Assembly (NCBI RefSeq): GCF_945859705.1
Contig: NC_079134.1
Span: 45,314,402-45,378,401, forward strand
Source of the DNA: Episyrphus balteatus
Taxonomy: Eukaryota; Arthropoda; Insecta; Diptera; Syrphidae
Length of the DNA stretch: 64,000 nt
Direction: 5' to 3'
The position numbers were made by a program, and so were the translations under genes. Shown here piece by piece: positions 52,501 through 59,361 of the stretch. The notes under the pieces were generated by a model. It was not told the origin of the DNA. It saw only the letters and a list, made by a program, of their open reading frames with translations, and made no database searches. Position 1 is the stretch's first letter. Every line of letters starts with the position of its first letter.

Positions 52501-55500
52501 AATTTTTTTAAAGAGAAACTGCTCATTTTCGGGCACCAGTATACAGGGACGAATTTGGTATCAACTAAAAGATGGCGTTGAGCTTGTTATGTGTGTGAAA
52601 TGTTTTCAAAATCCTTCATGGTTGCTGACATCAAAATCAGTATCTCAGATGTTTTTTTTTTTAATATATAGTAAAAAGCGTAAAAATCATATTGGTATTA
52701 AATGAAAAGGTTATCTTTCGAATAGGATACAAATCTAGTACAAAATTCACGATTTCAAAAATTTACCATTAGAAATCTTTAAATCGATTTTCTGGGTCAA
52801 AAAAACCATTCATTTGATACAAATATGATTTTTGTACGTTTGTCACGCCGACCGTCAAATGGTCAGTTTTTGAAAAAAAAAAAAAAACATCTGGAGATTC
52901 AGATTTTTAGGTCAGCAACTTCGATCTCAAATATCTCGCCTTTCCCATGAACGATTTTGAAAATATTATCACACACATAACAAACACCATCTTTTCATAT
53001 GATATGAACTCGTCCCTGTATACTGGGGACCGAAAATGATCCGTTCTCTTTGTTTCTAATTTCAAGCCTCTTTCTTTACTTTTCCAGTGTTTTTAAACTT
53101 TGAACTTGGGTAATTTTAAGAGTTCATGACTTTTTACGATTCACCTGCTACACATAATTTTTTGAGTAGGTACCCTCTTAGACTTTTTTATGTGGTTTTA
53201 TTAACATAATTAAACCTTTAAAGCATTTTCAAAGTTCTTTATTAATACGTAGTTTATTAACTTACTGTCAATAAAAAACGTAGCTAACTACTGTATAACC
53301 TCATTCGAAACTTCATTCAACTTTAATATTTAACTTAAACCTAACAACATCTAGTTACTAACCGACGACGTTTATTAAGGAATCATTTTGATAACAACGT
53401 CTCTTAATACATTTTTAAAAGCATACCCTTAAGTTCAAGTAGTAGTATTTTGTATCTCTAATATTAAGGTGTACTTATTTATAAATCTTTTTGTTTTTAA
53501 TACCAACCAATTCATCTCAATTCTCCTTAAGGATACAACGTTTTCATAAGTTTATATATCCATCGCTCTTTTTCATTTACACAATACACACAGCCTCTTC
53601 ATATTCCCCCAAGCTGGTCCGGACATAAAGTACCTCCTGGGGTTCATTCGCACACAGTTGTCCACAACTGTCACTGTCGTCTTGGTTTTCGGTCCGAAAA
53701 TATCTCGTGTTTTCAAAGGACAAGGAGACCAATGGGACAATAAGGCTCGAGTTCGTAGCATTACAGCATCATTCTCTCTCAATGGTGTTGGTTTAGTGCC
53801 TGAAGAATCACCCGACTTGTATCAGGAGAACGAGGAGCTAAAGGTAAGTGTTGTATTTGTTCAAACCAACAACAACTATCACCAAGTTCTTATATGGGCT
53901 TTTAATAAAATCATTCAAAGTTGTTTACTGATGTTTTTTATTTTTCTTTGTCTTGTTTATTTGTTTTTCTTGTAAACAAAAAAAAAAAAAGGAACAAATC
54001 CAAAAGCTTGCTCATCAAATAGAATTTATGAAGACTGTCCACATGCAAATGAATAACCGTCATTTGAAACCAAAGCCCGGCGGCTATTTTACAATCACGT
54101 CAACTTCATTTCAAGCCCCATTTACAAAAACACCCGTCTTGACAGCCCAGACACAAACGTCAAAAGGTTCATCTAGCCACCATCAGCAGCGCCACCAGCA
54201 ACACCATCAGTCTCCTGTCCAGCCACCGATTAGTAGCTGCATAAGTGATGATGGTATTAGTGGCACGAACAGCAGTATTGGCGCCAATTCAATTGGGTAA
54301 GTAGTGTTCTTCATTTCATTCTCCTGATTTTTGGGTTTTCTACAAATTGTAAGTTGAATTACTACTTAAATGTTCTGTCGTCCTTTCGACCAACAAATGC
54401 TTGTAGTGGATGAAACAGTCTTCTACAATCTCAAGTTCAATAAATAGTAAATTAAAGATGCCCAAAGAATTACTCAAAGCAGCAAGAAGAAAGGCAAACA
54501 AAAACAATAGTTTGGAACAAGTAGTAGGCTATTAGACTGATGAGATTAATTTATTTTTATTTGTGGAAGTGCTCGAAGCCTCGAAGTGAAATGAAGGATG
54601 CGTAACGTATATCAAGTTGTACATATAATAGAGCAACAACCCGTATCGATTTTCTATCATCAGGCAGGGTCGAAAACCTTCTTTATATTAGATGAAGTAG
54701 AATCGAAATGGTATTTTCGTTTATATACCGGTAGTGATGCAGGATATTGGGATCGGGATTGTATTGGTGTATAAATAAATTATTATGTTGTATTATTGAA
54801 ATAGATGAATGTTTAATCAATTAGGAAGGGCTGGGAAGATCTTAGGCATTTAGAGCTTTAAATGAAAATATAGCAGTTTATTAAGCGTCTTACATAAGTT
54901 GAACGGAAAATAATATTGGAATGACAATACATTGAATATTAATTAGTTTATTGAAATCTTATAATAATTGATTTCATAACTAAAATAAAACTTTATTGCC
55001 TTATAAGTTATTTATTTAAAAACAAAAAAAATAATTGTCGCAAGTATACATTTAAACAAAATTTTTATAGCAAACACAAAAACCATACAAAAGAGATTTA
55101 ATTGTTTCTTTTATTCAAAATAAGGTTTTTAATACAAAAATATTTGAAATTACCTAATAAAAAACTCATTAATTTTATATTATTTTATTTTTAAATAAAT
55201 CAAATCGCAGTATTAAAAACTATTTTCCAAATACCTATTGATTTTTTAACCTCTTTTATCTACTTAATGCAGTTAAGTAAATCGATTCAACGAAATAGAA
55301 AACCCACATACAAGCTCAAAAACGAAAAAATAAATCGAGTTAGCTAGCTAGTTCTTGCATTCAGGTAACTATATTGAAGCTAATGTAAGGCCAAATTGTT
55401 GTCAAAATTGTAAGAAATTCGACGTACATATATTAAAAAAAAAAAATATTTAATGCACACTTTTGGATTAATATATTCTTTTGAATACAGACAATTTTTA

Positions 55501-58500
55501 AATTTTTCAAATTTTAAATGCATTTTTTTAACTGATGTTTTTTTTTTTGTAAATTGAGTATCGAGTTATTTGATGAAATGCACATTTGTGCAGTTTTCAT
55601 AACGTCAATACCCAAGCAATATGAACAAAAATTGGAACGATTTTACATTTTGTAGAGAAAAATTACCCACAAAAAAGACGAAATTTTAAAAACTAAATTT
55701 TGGAAACCATAAGTCTGCCAGGAACTGTTTGAGACTAAAATTCCAGGAAATTTTATTAGTTGAAAGGCTGTGATACAATATTTTTGTCAACAACTTGTCC
55801 TTAAGGGTTAACGTGACGAAAGACTGAAAAATTCAAATATTTTTCGGAATTTTTTTAGCATTAGCTAGAGTTAAAATTATTATTATTATTTCTTATTTTT
55901 TAAATATTAACGACCGATTTCACAGTGTCCTAGCGTAGCAAAACTCTTGTAGACCAGTGATATTAGGACTCTGTGTTAGTATAAACACGTTAAGTATAAA
56001 CACGTTAAGAAAATGTAAAAAAAAACTGTCACATTGAAATACTCGAGCGCGTCAGATATTAATAGGGTGTACTCGCATTGGCTTTGTGATAACCGATATA
56101 TATTAATCTGACAATTAGACAGTGGTGGGTGGCTGAAAAAAGCGGTAGAAAAAATTAAAAAAAAAAAAGTTATTCGAGCGTGTCAAATTTTGAGAGGGTA
56201 CGTTCAGTGAACTCCAAATAGTGTTCAATTTGAATAACTGACGATTTGGACGTGGCCTACACTTATAAATTATTTTTGAAAATGTAAAAAAAAAATTGTT
56301 AACTTAAGTTACTCGAGCGCGTCAGATTTTTCTACTGTAGGCTCAGCTCGATGTCAGAGTCACCCTAAATGATAATCTGACAATTATGTTAAGGAGTACT
56401 GCTAATCTGACAATTTAAAAAAATAAATGAGATAGTTTTTGAATAAAACAATAAAAAACAATTTCCAAAATTTAATTTCCAAAGATTAGTCCAGGATAGC
56501 CCAATTTTTATTTTCGCTAACCTACGCTTAGTTTAAAAATTATAGAGGCACTATTTTTTACTCACCTCACAAAGAAAAAAAAATAGTACGCATACACCAC
56601 AGTGACCGTTTTTAATTTATAAATGTATGTATCTCTTGAAAAAATAGTGGAATAAAGAAAAAAAAATTGTGCTAATCTTGAGAAATCGAACCAGACAGGT
56701 TTTATTACTGTTTTCTTGGTTTGGGAATTTCTTATAATGAATTTCATGGCTTATAGTGAATGGAATGAATTGACAAATAATGAAATTGACTGCAGTTTTG
56801 GGTAATTTTTCTGAATTAGCCTAGAAAACAAATTTCCCCAATTTTGAGTTAGGGTGAAAATTTCAAATTTATTTTGCGAATGTCTCGAAAGATAATGTAA
56901 ACAAATAAAAATGTTTGGAATTAAAAAAAAAATCTAGAAGATCTTTTGATTTTTCATAAAAATCATTCTACATTTTTGCCCTAAATAACTAGTTGAGTTA
57001 AATGATAGCTTTTTCGCATATTATCAATAAATTCCCCAAAATTACAGGCCCAACAGGTTAGGTATAGCGCCTTACCTTTAGAAAAAAATAAATTCGCTCT
57101 TGTTTGTGGGTTCTCTAATTTGACAGCTCAGGCTCTAATTACACATACATGCACACGGCATGTGTATTCTATACACATATATGCACATACACAAGTAGAA
57201 TGACAGTTCTGACTCTAATTTTGACAGTTTTAATGCCGCACTACCAAACACTGTACATGTAATATACACCTATTCCTGTACATCTTATTCTAAGGATAAA
57301 AGTGGATATTCTTGATATTTGAAAAATCTAGATAGTAGCTACTGAAGCCGTGAATCTCATCTCACACTTAGAAAAGCATACGAGTATTTTTTTTGATAGA
57401 AAATGACATTTCTTGCATCTGTATCTGGTGTATACTTTTTGATTTTTTCACAAGTTTCGTTTTCACAAAAAACACATTTCACAGTTTGATCACTCATAAT
57501 TGAAAAGATTTTATTAAACTTTTTTCATTAAATTTACAAAAATATTTGAGTATTACAAACAAATCTAAGCGCGTAGTCCAACTTAAAAAACGAGCCCGAT
57601 ATTGTGATCAGCTGAGATGGCATAATGGTTGGGAACTATACGAGAGAGTGAGAGACTGAAAAAGAGTGAAATGGAACAAAAGGCCCAGAGAGAGGTATAC
57701 ACAGCTCTCAACATACGTACAGTACCTTGCCCTATTATTAGGCCCAACCGAAAAAAATAAAATTTTTTTGGTGAAGTGTTGCTGAATCTTTAAAGTTTCG
57801 TGTAGATACGGATTGACTTAAAAAAAGTTAAAGAACTGATAAGTTTTGCTTGCCTGGTCTTTTACGTAAGAAAAAACTACCTCAAATCTAAGAACATTAC
57901 GTAATGACAAGACGATCAGAGCTTTTATATTAAAGATGGGGCTTTTGCCATAAAGTTGAGAATTTCACGTTATTCCTCGATAAAAAAATTTAAGTATTGG
58001 ACTAATCTGGAAATTCTCCGGTCATGAATTCCATAGAAAACGTCTTTTGGGGGTTATTCCCTCTGGCACGTTATTTTTATCAAATTTAATGAATTCTTTA
58101 GATTTTTTTAAGTCAATCCGTATCCACATAACAAGTAGTGTAAGTAAATTAGACAAAAAAATTGTATATATTTCGACAAAAACGTTAAAAATTCAGCAAC
58201 ATGAACCAAAAAATTGTATTTTTTTTGTACTGTGCGTTCATACTTTATCTATAATTTTGGCTATATTGCCCCATGAAAACCGTCAGATTATATGTTTTTC
58301 GTGTTCCTGTTTAAATTCCCTTCAGGATAAAAAAAATTAATCGCGCTCGAGTATTTCGAGGTGACGTTTTTTTTTACAACTTTGTGACTCCCCCATTTTC
58401 TTATGCCACACTCAAATTGTCAGATTATTGAAATATACACTTTTCTGGGTGTACTTAACCTACCATTTCTTAATCTGACGCGCTCGAGTATTTCCGAGGA

Positions 58501-59361
58501 TCGATTTTTTTTTTTACTAATCTGACGGGCTGCCCACAAAGAACACCACTGTATCAAGCTTTCTTATTTGGTAGGAGTACATTACTGAGTACAAGCTTTC
58601 TCCCCATATGATTTTCTGACGCAATCGAGTAACGCGCGAAATCCCTTCCTGGGCTCCCCTACTACTACTTTTGTTAAAAAATTTGCCGTAATACAATTCA
58701 ATTTGTCCTTCACAAAAATTGTGTTTTTAACATTTTTGTGGATATAAACATCGTTGGAAAGCTGACTAATACAAGCAGCTGCAATTCTAAATAATACCTA
58801 CCTATTAAATAGTTTTTAATCACAAAGCTACTAATCTCAAATTGTCTTATTTCCTCATGAGTGTACAATTTTAATATCTTCTTAATCGGATCTTATCATA
58901 TATCCTTTTTGATACAAACGGTTGTGCTTTCTTTTTCTTGAATTAAATATTTTAACGTCCTCGAAGAAAAGATTATATATAATAAAAACCCCAACATCCT
59001 GTTTGTTTTTATTTTCTCCCCACACAGATTTGCAGCCGCCCCAAGTATACAAACGCCACAAATACACAGTGTCAAGGAGAAAGTTTGACGAGACGACCGA
59101 AGTGGAAAAGATTGCTCAATTGAATTTAACCTAGGAATGCAGTATTCAATGTCAACAGTACATAACATCACGGAGATGGCATCAACAGCGTCTACAATAT
59201 CATCTGATGTATATGCTTCAACGCGCACCCCATCGCCGCCGACCATTAGTGATGCTGCCATCACATTTACCGAAAACTACAATAATTTGACATCACTATC
59301 ATTATCATCAACCATAACTGACAGTAAGACAATTGACATTAGACCTCCAATTGTTGTTTAA
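7222..59361 (+). CDS. GPR158/GPR179-like class C orphan GPCR (5'-partial, nine visible exons)
   Basis: Spliced coding region of a seven-pass receptor at the plasma membrane. Joined exons give 626 residues before the first in-frame stop: Cache-like ectodomain (about 1-120), Cys-rich EGF-like module (121-216), TM1-TM2 (217-267), TM3 (268-304), TM4 (305-352), TM5-TM6 (353-422), TM7 and proximal tail (423-505), coiled-coil and Gln/Ser/Thr-rich tail (506 on). Class C hallmarks are YNEARLISYAIYN before TM6 (compare the NEAK-I motif of metabotropic glutamate receptors), FGPK after TM7 (compare xxPK), and a Cys before TM3 with another in extracellular loop 2. Family knowledge: vertebrate GPR158/179 bind RGS7-Gbeta5, and fly smog acts in Fog signalling. 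I cannot tell smog, CG31760 and CG32447 orthologues apart, so no symbol is given. Start codon and N-terminal exons are missing. All internal splice phases match. Confidence 0.9.
7583..7666 (+). other. 84-bp intron with no in-frame stop
   Basis: GTAAGA...AACAG intron. It is exactly 28 codons long and carries no stop in the host frame, so exon-intron-exon forms one continuous reading frame to 7957. Retention would add about 28 residues, many hydrophobic, between the Cache-like and Cys-rich modules. Confidence 0.8.
7667..7953 (+). CDS. Receptor exon: Cys-rich EGF-like module before TM1
   Basis: Acceptor GAACAG, donor GTAAGA at 7954, ends in phase 2. It encodes a compact Cys-rich region (GSYQCLCRRGFYS, then CYKCAPGCGDCHGPEPC) that links the ectodomain to TM1. 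Two N-glycosylation sequons are visible (NGT, NMS). Family knowledge: GPR158-type receptors have an EGF-like module here. Confidence 0.9.
8027..8180 (+). CDS. Receptor exon: TM1-TM2
   Basis: Acceptor CTGCAG after a 73-bp intron (7954-8026); donor GTGAGT at 8181, phase 0. It encodes two hydrophobic segments (around SVGCALSTIVLAGYLF and IFLLITLIGCAIMYME) joined by a basic loop (HHRKVKVFKVASP). Confidence 0.9.
8865..9510 (-). mobile_element. GGCTATGTG-family relic, reverse orientation
   Basis: It shares AACTAAGGGTGGGCTAGC and the block ending GGTCACTGTGGTGTATGCGT with the elements at 3.8 and 49.4 kb, in opposite orientation. A small stem pairs 8899-8930 with about 8948-8985. The outer end is missing. 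Confidence 0.6.
10475..14082. mobile_element. Inverted-repeat element with GGTGATATGCAT ends
   Basis: The left end GGTGATATGCATAAAAA at 10475 is matched by ATGCATATCACC ending at 14082. Both sub-ends are full of AGTAAATACT-like words in inverted sense. No transposase is seen. A second foldback is nested inside (11177-12695). No clear target duplication. Confidence 0.6.
11177..12695. mobile_element. Foldback element nested in the 10.5-14.1 kb element
   Basis: Inverted arms of about 420 bp (11177-11600 and 12325-12695) share GGGAACCCGGCCGAACAGC, CTTTAAAGTCTATAGATT, GGTGTTGCCGT and GGGACAATCTTCCAT in opposite sense. The arms are diverged by scattered differences, so this is an older insertion. 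No ORF of note. Confidence 0.75.
16111..16457. repeat. Near-perfect palindrome at the 5' end of Helitron-like copy A
   Basis: Arms of about 160 bp around a loop of about 25 bp. By eye, 142 bp of each arm match without any difference. GGAGCCAAGTTCTC therefore occurs in both senses within the 5' block. The same palindrome opens copy B at 34022-34367. Confidence 0.85.
16111..17247 (+). mobile_element. Helitron/HINE-like family 1, copy A
   Basis: Order of parts: a palindromic 5' block (16111-16457), three to four 147-bp tandem units each with ATGGGCGGTTGCCACGCCCC (from 16525), a (CAGT)n microsatellite (about 16970-17010), a conserved 3' block and a terminal hairpin GGGCAC-TACC-GTGCCC. GGAGCCAAGTTCTC near the 5' end is inverted as GAGAACTTGGCT near the 3' end. 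Subterminal inverted repeats, a tandem core and a 3' hairpin are the layout of helentron-derived non-autonomous elements such as DINE-1. No Rep-helicase is present. Open frames inside are repeat translations. Confidence 0.75.
18839..19328. mobile_element. MITE with GGGGGTCAA ends and an internal tRNA-like module
   Basis: The terminal inverted repeat GGGGGTCAAATCCCGATCTG and following bases are matched at the other end with a few changes. It sits inside the TA-flanked element. No clean target duplication was seen. The inner part carries a tRNA-like segment on the + strand. Confidence 0.7.
19051..19128 (+). repeat. tRNA-like segment with A and B boxes
   Basis: A box TAGCCTAGTGAG (19061-19072) and B box GGTTCGAATCC (19104-19114) lie 43 bp apart, start to start, as in a tRNA gene. 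A D-arm (GCCT...AGGC) can form. The anticodon stem has a mismatch and the acceptor stem is not convincing, so this is tRNA-derived rather than a working tRNA gene. Confidence 0.6.
21053..21586. mobile_element. hAT-like MITE with 8-bp TSD
   Basis: The ends AGGGTTCGGACTT...AAGTCCGAACCCT are flanked by CCGGCGAT at 21045-21052 and 21587-21594. The 8-bp duplication and a CAGGG start fit hAT. The inside repeats GAAGTAGAT words. A 146-codon antisense frame running over its right boundary is treated as chance. Confidence 0.8.
22230..24186 (-). mobile_element. LINE (CR1/Jockey-type) reverse transcriptase relic
   Basis: The minus strand reads, 5' to 3': a post-endonuclease linker (WFDSSCKEVIREKEV), an RT region with SPSNYRPIALT, NDRQYGFRSNRSTGDL, ALDISKAFDRVWH, AGVPQGSVLSPTLFL and the FADD catalytic box (LNCFADDSTL), then the thumb and C-terminal region. 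The endonuclease is missing, so the copy is 5'-truncated. It is inactive: a ~16-bp duplication-type insertion near 23970, a 5-bp insertion near 23430, an in-frame TAG at 23188-23190 and a stop near 22378. It is antisense to the receptor. Confidence 0.88.
24400..24509 (+). CDS. Receptor exon: TM3
   Basis: Acceptor CTCTTTCAG, donor GTACGT at 24510, phase 2. It encodes ILDTYWCVATKWTRHMGF and CITYTSLLMKTWR. The Cys in YWCV is in the place of the class C TM3 cysteine that pairs with extracellular loop 2. It lies 16.2 kb from the previous exon but joins it in phase. Confidence 0.9.
24643..24787 (+). CDS. Receptor exon: intracellular loop 2 and TM4
   Basis: Acceptor CCATTAG after a 133-bp intron; donor GTAAGT at 24788, phase 0. 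It encodes a basic loop (LTYRVKSAHKVKLTDQQLL) followed by the hydrophobic segment MVPILLVMLIYLGTWTI. Confidence 0.9.
25710..26619. mobile_element. Foldback element with near-identical arms and 9-bp TSD
   Basis: Arms of about 390 bp (25710-26110 and 26235-26619) start ACGTCCCTTACTTTGGCGG and repeat GTTAGCGGAC and TTGTAGCT words. GGAAGAGAC flanks both sides (25701-25709, 26620-26628). Arms differ at few positions, so the insertion is young or arm-converted. No transposase. Confidence 0.9.
26795..26835 (-). repeat. Helitron-like family 2 3'-end relic
   Basis: Contains GCACGACTGGGTCACACG and TACTTGCTCTTA, the hairpin and subterminal repeat seen at the 3' end of the copies at 43.0 and 50.6 kb. 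A weaker relic lies near 11115-11155. Confidence 0.5.
28866..29710. mobile_element. MITE with GGGTAAAAGCGGGTGAGATG ends
   Basis: The inverted ends are flanked by TA (28864-28865, 29711-29712). The word GGTGAGATGGC, or its complement GCCATCTCACC, recurs in variants near 28876, 29055, 29080, 29290, 29315, 29672 and 29690. No ORF of note. Confidence 0.75.
33006..33214 (+). CDS. Receptor exon: extracellular loop 2, TM5 and TM6
   Basis: Acceptor TTTTCACAG, donor GTAAGT at 33215, phase 2. It encodes FKQCSYNWWDHSLAIGEV with the loop-2 Cys, then LFLAWGIRVCYNVRNAESL and YNEARLISYAIYNIAIVNI. NEAR corresponds to the class C NEAK motif. Confidence 0.92.
34022..35146 (+). mobile_element. Helitron/HINE-like family 1, copy B
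   Basis: A near-identical copy of the 16.1-kb element in the same orientation, with the same palindrome, 147-bp units and 3' hairpin. The microsatellite differs: (GAGT)n then a shorter (CAGT)n. High similarity implies recent activity of the family. Confidence 0.75.
35549..35998. mobile_element. TA-flanked MITE with an internal tRNA-like module
   Basis: The ends CACTGAGG...CCTCAGTG continue into AAAAAAC on both sides and are flanked by TA (35547-35548, 35999-36000). It is inserted in the left arm of the large foldback. It carries a tRNA-like segment on the minus strand. Confidence 0.8.
35763..35834 (-). repeat. tRNA-like segment, minus strand
   Basis: On the minus strand, A box TAGCACAGTGGT (complement of 35814-35825) is followed by B box GGTTCGATCC (complement of about 35772-35782), the GWTCRANNC form. 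The order and spacing are tRNA-like. No convincing acceptor stem, so probably tRNA-derived. Confidence 0.6.
38521..38858. mobile_element. pogo/Tc1-like MITE
   Basis: The ends CAGTAAAACCCGGATAAGT and its complement are flanked by TA (38519-38520, 38859-38860). The words GGCACTTA and GGTACTTA repeat inside. The 338-bp length, CAGT start and TA target fit pogo-like non-autonomous elements. Confidence 0.8.
39345..40811. mobile_element. hAT-like non-autonomous element with poly-G/poly-C ends
   Basis: It begins CAAGGGTGGATGTAGGA and ends TCCTGGATCCGCCGTTG, flanked by ACGGTAAA at 39337-39344 and 40812-40819. A run of 16 G follows the left end (39373-39388) and C-runs precede the right end (about 40770-40793). 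No transposase frame was found. It lies in the right arm of the large foldback. Confidence 0.8.
43017..43630 (+). mobile_element. Helitron/HINE-like family 2, forward copy 1
   Basis: It starts TTACTTGCTCTATAGG and has the block CCAAAAAAGTGGGTCTCGC. An 8-bp tandem GTGCGTCT (about 43131-43180) is followed by the 3' end AAGAGCAAGTACGTGCGACC and GTCGTGC, which forms a GCGAC-loop-GTCGT hairpin. TACTTGCTCT and AGAGCAAGTA are subterminal inverted repeats. Confidence 0.65.
43733..44065 (-). mobile_element. Helitron-like family 2, truncated reverse copy
   Basis: GCACTGGGTTGTACGTACTT and CTTGCTCTTA mark the 3' end. GACATACAGACAGAATTTCG and TATTCTCTATCATCGTAAT mark the reversed 5' part, stopping short of the full 5' end. 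It directly abuts the repeat at 44070. Confidence 0.6.
44070..44975 (+). repeat. ACAGGGTGTCC repeat, copy 1
   Basis: It starts ACAGGGTGTCCTAAAAGTAA and shares long stretches with 51362-51856, for example TAATCAAAATATTTTTTATT and TTTCTAACTT...GAGAGCAACAC. It is longer than copy 2 by an internal extra segment (about 44140-44600). Confidence 0.6.
45530..46735 (+). mobile_element. Helitron-like family 2, forward copy 2
   Basis: The 5' end TTACTTGCGATATAGGTAC, the block GCCAAAAAAGTGGGTCCCGG, a (GTCT)n core at 45657-45683 and the 3' end TAAGAGCAAGTTCGTGCGAC then GTCGTGC. It is interrupted by a MITE at 46233-46624. Confidence 0.65.
46233..46624. mobile_element. TA-flanked MITE nested in Helitron-like copy
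   Basis: The ends TCGCACCCTCTGTGCAAAAG and its inverted partner (one difference seen) are flanked by TA (46231-46232, 46625-46626). Confidence 0.75.
46811..47150. repeat. Short inverted-repeat segment with GTAAAATCTCGACTTG words
   Basis: ACTTGAGTAAAATAAAATCT near 46880 and CAAGATTTTACTCTACCCAA near 47128 are inverted relatives. A third piece (GAGATTTTTCTCTACTCAAG) lies at 46814. A similar word occurs near 18415. Borders are uncertain. Confidence 0.4.
50560..51350 (-). mobile_element. Helitron-like family 2, reverse copy
   Basis: It begins GCACGACTGGGTCGCACGTA (the reversed 3' hairpin). It runs through (ACAG)n at about 51210-51228 and TTTTTGGCATTCTCCATCAT to TATATCGCAAGTAAAAAT, the reversed 5' end. 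Confidence 0.65.
51362..51856 (+). repeat. ACAGGGTGTCC repeat, copy 2
   Basis: It starts ACAGGGTGTCCCAAAAGTAA and is homologous to 44070-44975. Like copy 1 it follows directly after a reversed Helitron-like family 2 element. Confidence 0.6.
52510..53060. mobile_element. Inverted-repeat MITE with CCAGTATACAGGGACGA words
   Basis: The left arm (about 52510-52660) and right arm (about 52880-53060) match in inverted sense at TCATTTTCGG, CAGTATACAGGGACGA, TTTTGA/TCAAAA and CAGATGTTTTTTTT. The arms are diverged and no target duplication is clear. Confidence 0.65.
53594..53843 (+). CDS. Receptor exon: TM7 and proximal C-tail
   Basis: Acceptor ACACACAG, donor GTAAGT at 53844, phase 0. It encodes FPQAGPDIKYLLGFIRTQL, then VTVVLVFGPKISRVFK with the class C PK signature at the end of TM7. 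A polar tail follows, ending in an acidic stretch (YQENEELK) that leads into a coiled coil. The first base completes a His codon split with the exon at 33 kb. Confidence 0.92.
53992..54296 (+). CDS. Receptor exon: coiled coil and low-complexity tail
   Basis: The acceptor lies at the end of a poly-A run (AAAAAG), with pyrimidines 15-50 bp upstream. Donor GTAAGT at 54297, phase 2. It encodes EQIQKLAHQIEFMKTVHMQM (probable coiled coil), then a Thr/Ser/Gln/His-rich stretch. A weaker alternative donor (GTATTA) at 54254 would leave phase 1 and shift the next exon into another frame. Confidence 0.85.
56000..56440 (+). repeat. Tandem ~130-bp units with CTCGAGCGCGTCAGATT
   Basis: Three units, with TACTCGAGCGCGTCAGAT or variants at 56041, 56171 and 56311, separated by AATCTGACAATTA words and A-runs. 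Confidence 0.65.
56482..56702. mobile_element. GGCTATGTG-family relic
   Basis: AGTCCAGGATAGCCCAATTT, then the GTACGCATACACCACAGTGA block, then GAAATCGAACCAGACAGGTT match the interior and right part of the 3.8-kb element. Both outer ends are lost. Confidence 0.55.
58330..58560 (-). repeat. Inverted tandem units facing the array at 56.0 kb
   Basis: CGCGCTCGAGTATTTC or CGCTCGAGTATTTC at about 58342 and 58482, with TGTCAGATTATT at 58418 and TAATCTGACGGGC at 58518, are the reverse complement of the 56-kb units. Confidence 0.65.
59028..59361 (+). CDS. Receptor last exon; frame ambiguous, possible UGA readthrough
   Basis: The acceptor is a pyrimidine-rich tract ending CACACAG. Joined to the canonical donor at 54297, the frame reads 19 codons (FAAAPSIQTPQIHSVKEKV) to TGA at 59086-59088, followed by C. 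The same frame is then open for 90 codons to TAA at 59359. This extension is Ser/Thr-rich (for example MASTASTISSDVYASTRTPS) and looks protein-like. Joined instead to a weak donor at 54254, a second frame reads about 35 codons (QPPQVYKRHKYTVSRRKFDE and onward) to TAG at 59132. Both frames look plausible. I am sure the region is coding, but not which frame is used. Confidence 0.6.

Larger units (their letters stand above)
33215..53593 (+). other. 20.4-kb intron, the most repeat-dense part
   Basis: GTAAGT...CACAG intron between TM6 and TM7. It holds Helitron-like copies of two families, a large foldback with two later insertions, pogo-like and hAT elements and a duplicated composite. Stretches with nothing recognised: 33.2-34.0, 36.35-38.5, 41.0-43.0, 47.15-49.4 and 53.06-53.59 kb, apart from short transposon-end motifs near 33540 and 36740. 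Confidence 0.8.
54297..59027 (+). other. 4.7-kb intron
   Basis: GTAAGT...CACACAG intron before the last exon. 54.3-55.98 kb is AT-rich with nothing recognised. 56.0-58.55 kb holds two facing tandem arrays around a relic of the GGCTATGTG family. A missed small exon here could change the frame of the last exon. Confidence 0.7.

Noticed and set aside
58047..58340. 97-codon sense frame
   Set aside because: It runs into the inverted CTCGAGCGCG array and shows no family motif. Considered as a missed receptor exon, but no suitable acceptor/donor pair or similarity was seen.
58896..59264. 122-codon antisense frame opposite the last exon
   Set aside because: Shadow of the receptor's Ser/Thr-rich coding strand, with no recognisable motif.
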